A stretch of DNA of 64,000 nucleotides from Mactromeris polynyma (lineage: Eukaryota > Mollusca > Bivalvia > Venerida > Mactridae). Location of the stretch: positions 35,366,762-35,430,761 of the forward strand of contig JASFXZ010000003.1 in assembly GCA_032209605.1 (NCBI GenBank), written 5' to 3'. Both the position numbers and the translations under genes were made by a program. The notes under the pieces are model-generated. The model saw nothing but the letters and a program-made list of their open reading frames with translations. It was not told the origin of the DNA and did not search any database. Of this stretch, positions 61,276-64,000 are shown piece by piece (position 1 is the first letter of the stretch; each line of letters opens with the position of its first letter).

Positions 61276-64000
61276 TTATGGTAGCTTAGAAATGCCATTG
61301 TACATTTTCTTCATATTGATAAACTAATCAGATTCTACTGTTATTGTCAACCAATATATGCCTACTCTTTATACACTGAACAAGCATCTGCATATTTACG
61401 CGGTCACATCTTTAAATAGATCTACACGTGTTAACTAACTTGATACACCATTTTTGTTGGACTGTTTGTTGATTAAACACAAACAGTTAGAAATACATTC
61501 ACATTATAGCTGTAGTTTAAAAATAGAGCAGCTTATGATAATTTATGTTTTAGGTTACAAAAAGGTCTTAGGTTACAGGTTTGGATAAGAGCTCGCGAGA
61601 AGTTGGACAAAAAAGTAGAAAGATAGAGCTAGAATCTATTTTAGAAGGCAGTGACTCCGATTCTAGAAGTACGGAACCGTACCCAAAGCCACTGCATTTG
61701 CTATCAAAGTGAAATGTACACGCTGTCAAAACGGACTACTTTTCCCCCAAACAAATCCCCGTGGAGGGCCCCAATTACAGTTCTCTCCCTTCGTTTACAT
61801 TTTAAGTAATGCAGCAGTTGTCTCCCGTTTCTGCATAAATGGTTTATGATAGAGGCGATTGAGGCTTCTTAACACAAGTGCAAGACGATAATCCATTATG
61901 AACACAATTAATTTTAAAACTTGAATTACGCTTCACACGTTGTGAAGTAGTTATTTGATGTTTTAAATTTAATGAAAGATGGTGGATGAACCGACAGTAT
62001 TCTTAGATTAGAAAGAAAATGACAAAGTACGGGGAATTTATTGACTTGAATTTTAAGTAACTTTAGAAAATCAACTTGTGACAATATTTTGCAAACGTTT
62101 ACCTTTCTGATTGCTTCTTCAATTGTAATTTACGACTTTTTAGGCTTCTTATCCTTTCGTTGCGATGGAAGCTTTAATGAAAACTTCTTTAGATTCTATT
62201 TGTCAAAATGTTCGTGTAATTTATAGGCCTATGTACAGTATATGACTATTCAACAATGTATATACAAAATAAATGTTCACATGTTTCGTCATAGTAAGAT
62301 AGCAAAAAAAGAAAACCAATAAATATATTCTTTAAAAAAGTTGTTGCTAGTTTTAGTGTAGAAATGAGCGCGTATCTTGGTTCTGGTCAATAAGAAAAGC
62401 TTATTTTCATGTCATGTCATTAACTCCATTATAATGTTCTGCTTAACATTCTGTTTAATAAATATATAACTAGTCAGTCTTCATCACTTATGCTTAAGTT
62501 ATTAATCTTAATAAGAATGTTTGAAAAGAAATATACTGAATAAAAAACCCACCCACTTTTTACGATCATTTAAGAAGAAATATAAACCATTAATAGCACA
62601 TCCACTTTTTCAATTCATGTTTTTTTTGGCAAAATATTTTTGGAATTTTAACAAAATGCAGACAATGTTGTTGTTCGTGGAAATACTAGGTATCTACCCA
62701 CTGTTTGTTATTATTATAGTCAAAATGGTTAAATAATACCAATATCATAAATGCGTCAAGTGTCTGATTACTTGATGAAAATCGTAATGTAAAGTCTATA
62801 TGAAAGAAATTGGTTATGTTTTACATTTATATCTGACAACATTTAAACAAAATTAGTCTTCTATGTAGATTCTAATCATGCAAGTATTTTATGGATACAT
62901 GTTGAACCATACTTTTGCACGATACACTGTAATATCAAAGACTAATTTTGTAAATCTAAGATTAAAAATATCGGCATGATCAGACTAGGATATCCGCACA
63001 TGTATAGCATACACAGAGACTGAGTATTATGGACGTACCACAAAGCATGCTTTGCCTGTATGATTATGCCACTTATGTTACTCAGGGGAGGTTGAGGAGA
63101 AGAACTTATTTATTTTTGCGCTCGGTTGTTTCAACATATACTCTTCAAAGGTTTTATAAACAATATCAGTATAGGCCAGAAGCTCTCATACATGTGTATG
63201 TATACATGCCCTGTTCTATTCAGTGCTCCGACCAAATAGGTAAGTAATTGGTTCATTTATGCAGTCATCTGAACCAATAATATGAACATTTTAATTATCC
63301 TGTCCATATAATTTTTATCTACATCCAAGCCCTATCTTCATACCCAGGCCAGAAACCTCCAACAACATTGTCTTGTCCATTACATATCATTTTTAGAATT
63401 ACAATTTCTATGGCTTTAAATTATCATAACCACTTACATATGAGATGATCGTTGTAGTATATATTGGATGTTCAAACCTAATGATGTATTACCAGCGTAA
63501 GGGTCAAAATGAAAAATTGATTCGTACCGCCGCCTACCAATTAATGAATGTATGCATTTTGATAACATATTCCTAGATGCTGATTTTTTTTCTGCACCAA
63601 GCCTCCATTGTAATCTTACATTAAATGTAAGATATCCCAGGTGAAACAATTTGGTTAATATTAACTTATCAATGCTATGTTAATAAAACAAACACAAGTA
63701 TTATTCCGACTGAGTGAGTTTATTGCACAGACAATGGCGGTAACTCACACCAGGAACACATGCACGCACATTACTTACTGTTTTTATTTGTTAACTTGAA
63801 ATTTATACTGTATAGAAATAATAACACATCCTGCATCAATTGATATCATGTCAGTGAGCTTGTATTTGGTGTCACGACTAAACCTAAGACTCGGTTCCAT
63901 ACAAATTCGTCTTGAATTGAATAGCGCACAATAGTTATTCTTTTGTTAAATTCCACTTACACAGCTTTAAAAGCGATTCATTCGTATTTTAGTTGCCTTT
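61276..64000. other. Spacer upstream of cyclophilin A, no supported gene
   Basis: 2.7 kb. Points of note: a short frame at about 61,587-61,713 after an acceptor-like ttacag, a frame at 63,029-63,239 ending at gtaagt, and a small hairpin atcttacat/atgtaagat near 63,613. None is enough to call a gene. Confidence 0.6.

Noticed and set aside
63029..63247. 72-codon frame reaching a perfect gtaagt donor
   Set aside because: No homology recognised, no conserved partner exon in the window; a donor-like site alone is common in AT-rich DNA.

Overview
This window is eukaryotic nuclear DNA, AT-rich and intron-rich, most likely from a bivalve mollusc. The assignment rests on the repeats: tRNA-derived SINEs with a mollusc-type tail, a repeat of about 160 bp resembling bivalve Helitron-type internal repeats, and the 'GGCGGCCATGTTTTT' and 'tccgtc...gggggcacctgtgtcc' dispersed elements. 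All were recognised from memory, not searched. Only two protein genes can be supported, and they converge tail to tail.

1) DLG5 (discs large homolog 5, a MAGUK scaffold), plus strand, 4,608 to 46,757. I reconstructed 25 coding exons by hand. Every junction is GT/AG and reading phase is preserved throughout. The visible product is 1,950 residues: an acidic Ser-rich linker, long coiled coils, PDZ1 and PDZ2, a large disordered Ser/Pro-rich linker, PDZ3, PDZ4, SH3, a basic HOOK segment and a guanylate-kinase-like domain. The N-terminal (CARD-type) exons are not visible and probably lie upstream of the window. A phase-compatible alternative first exon lies inside the 16-kb first visible intron at 9,610-9,676. 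A long AT-rich 3' UTR may run to a poly(A) signal near 51,693.

2) PPIA-type cyclophilin A (peptidyl-prolyl isomerase), minus strand, 61,125 down to 53,760. It has five coding exons of 69, 31, 186, 76 and 136 nt. They encode exactly 165 residues with all the classical active-site residues at human numbering. A poly(A) signal lies at 53,324-53,329.

Layout: 1-4,607 upstream/intron with an inverted repeat pair; 4,674-20,720 giant DLG5 intron carrying three large minisatellites; 20,721-24,023 coiled-coil exons; 24,024-29,091 introns with a hAT element (perfect 8-bp target duplication) and a foldback; 29,092-32,400 PDZ1/PDZ2 with a transposon nested inside a palindromic MITE; 32,312-35,564 linker exons; 36,481-39,726 PDZ3/PDZ4; 40,574-46,757 SH3-HOOK-GK; 46,758-51,715 3' UTR; 51,805-53,300 SINE and spacer; 53,300-61,125 cyclophilin A; 61,126-64,000 its promoter side and unannotated spacer.

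The two genes are not a functional unit: one is a cell-cortex scaffold and the other a cytosolic foldase. The less ordinary content is in the noncoding DNA: several pogo/Tigger-like palindromic MITEs in successive DLG5 introns, a nested insertion, a SINE ending about 25 bp from the SH3 exon, and a Thr-codon minisatellite open on both strands. I found no bacterial-type system, CRISPR array, rRNA or convincing functional tRNA gene.
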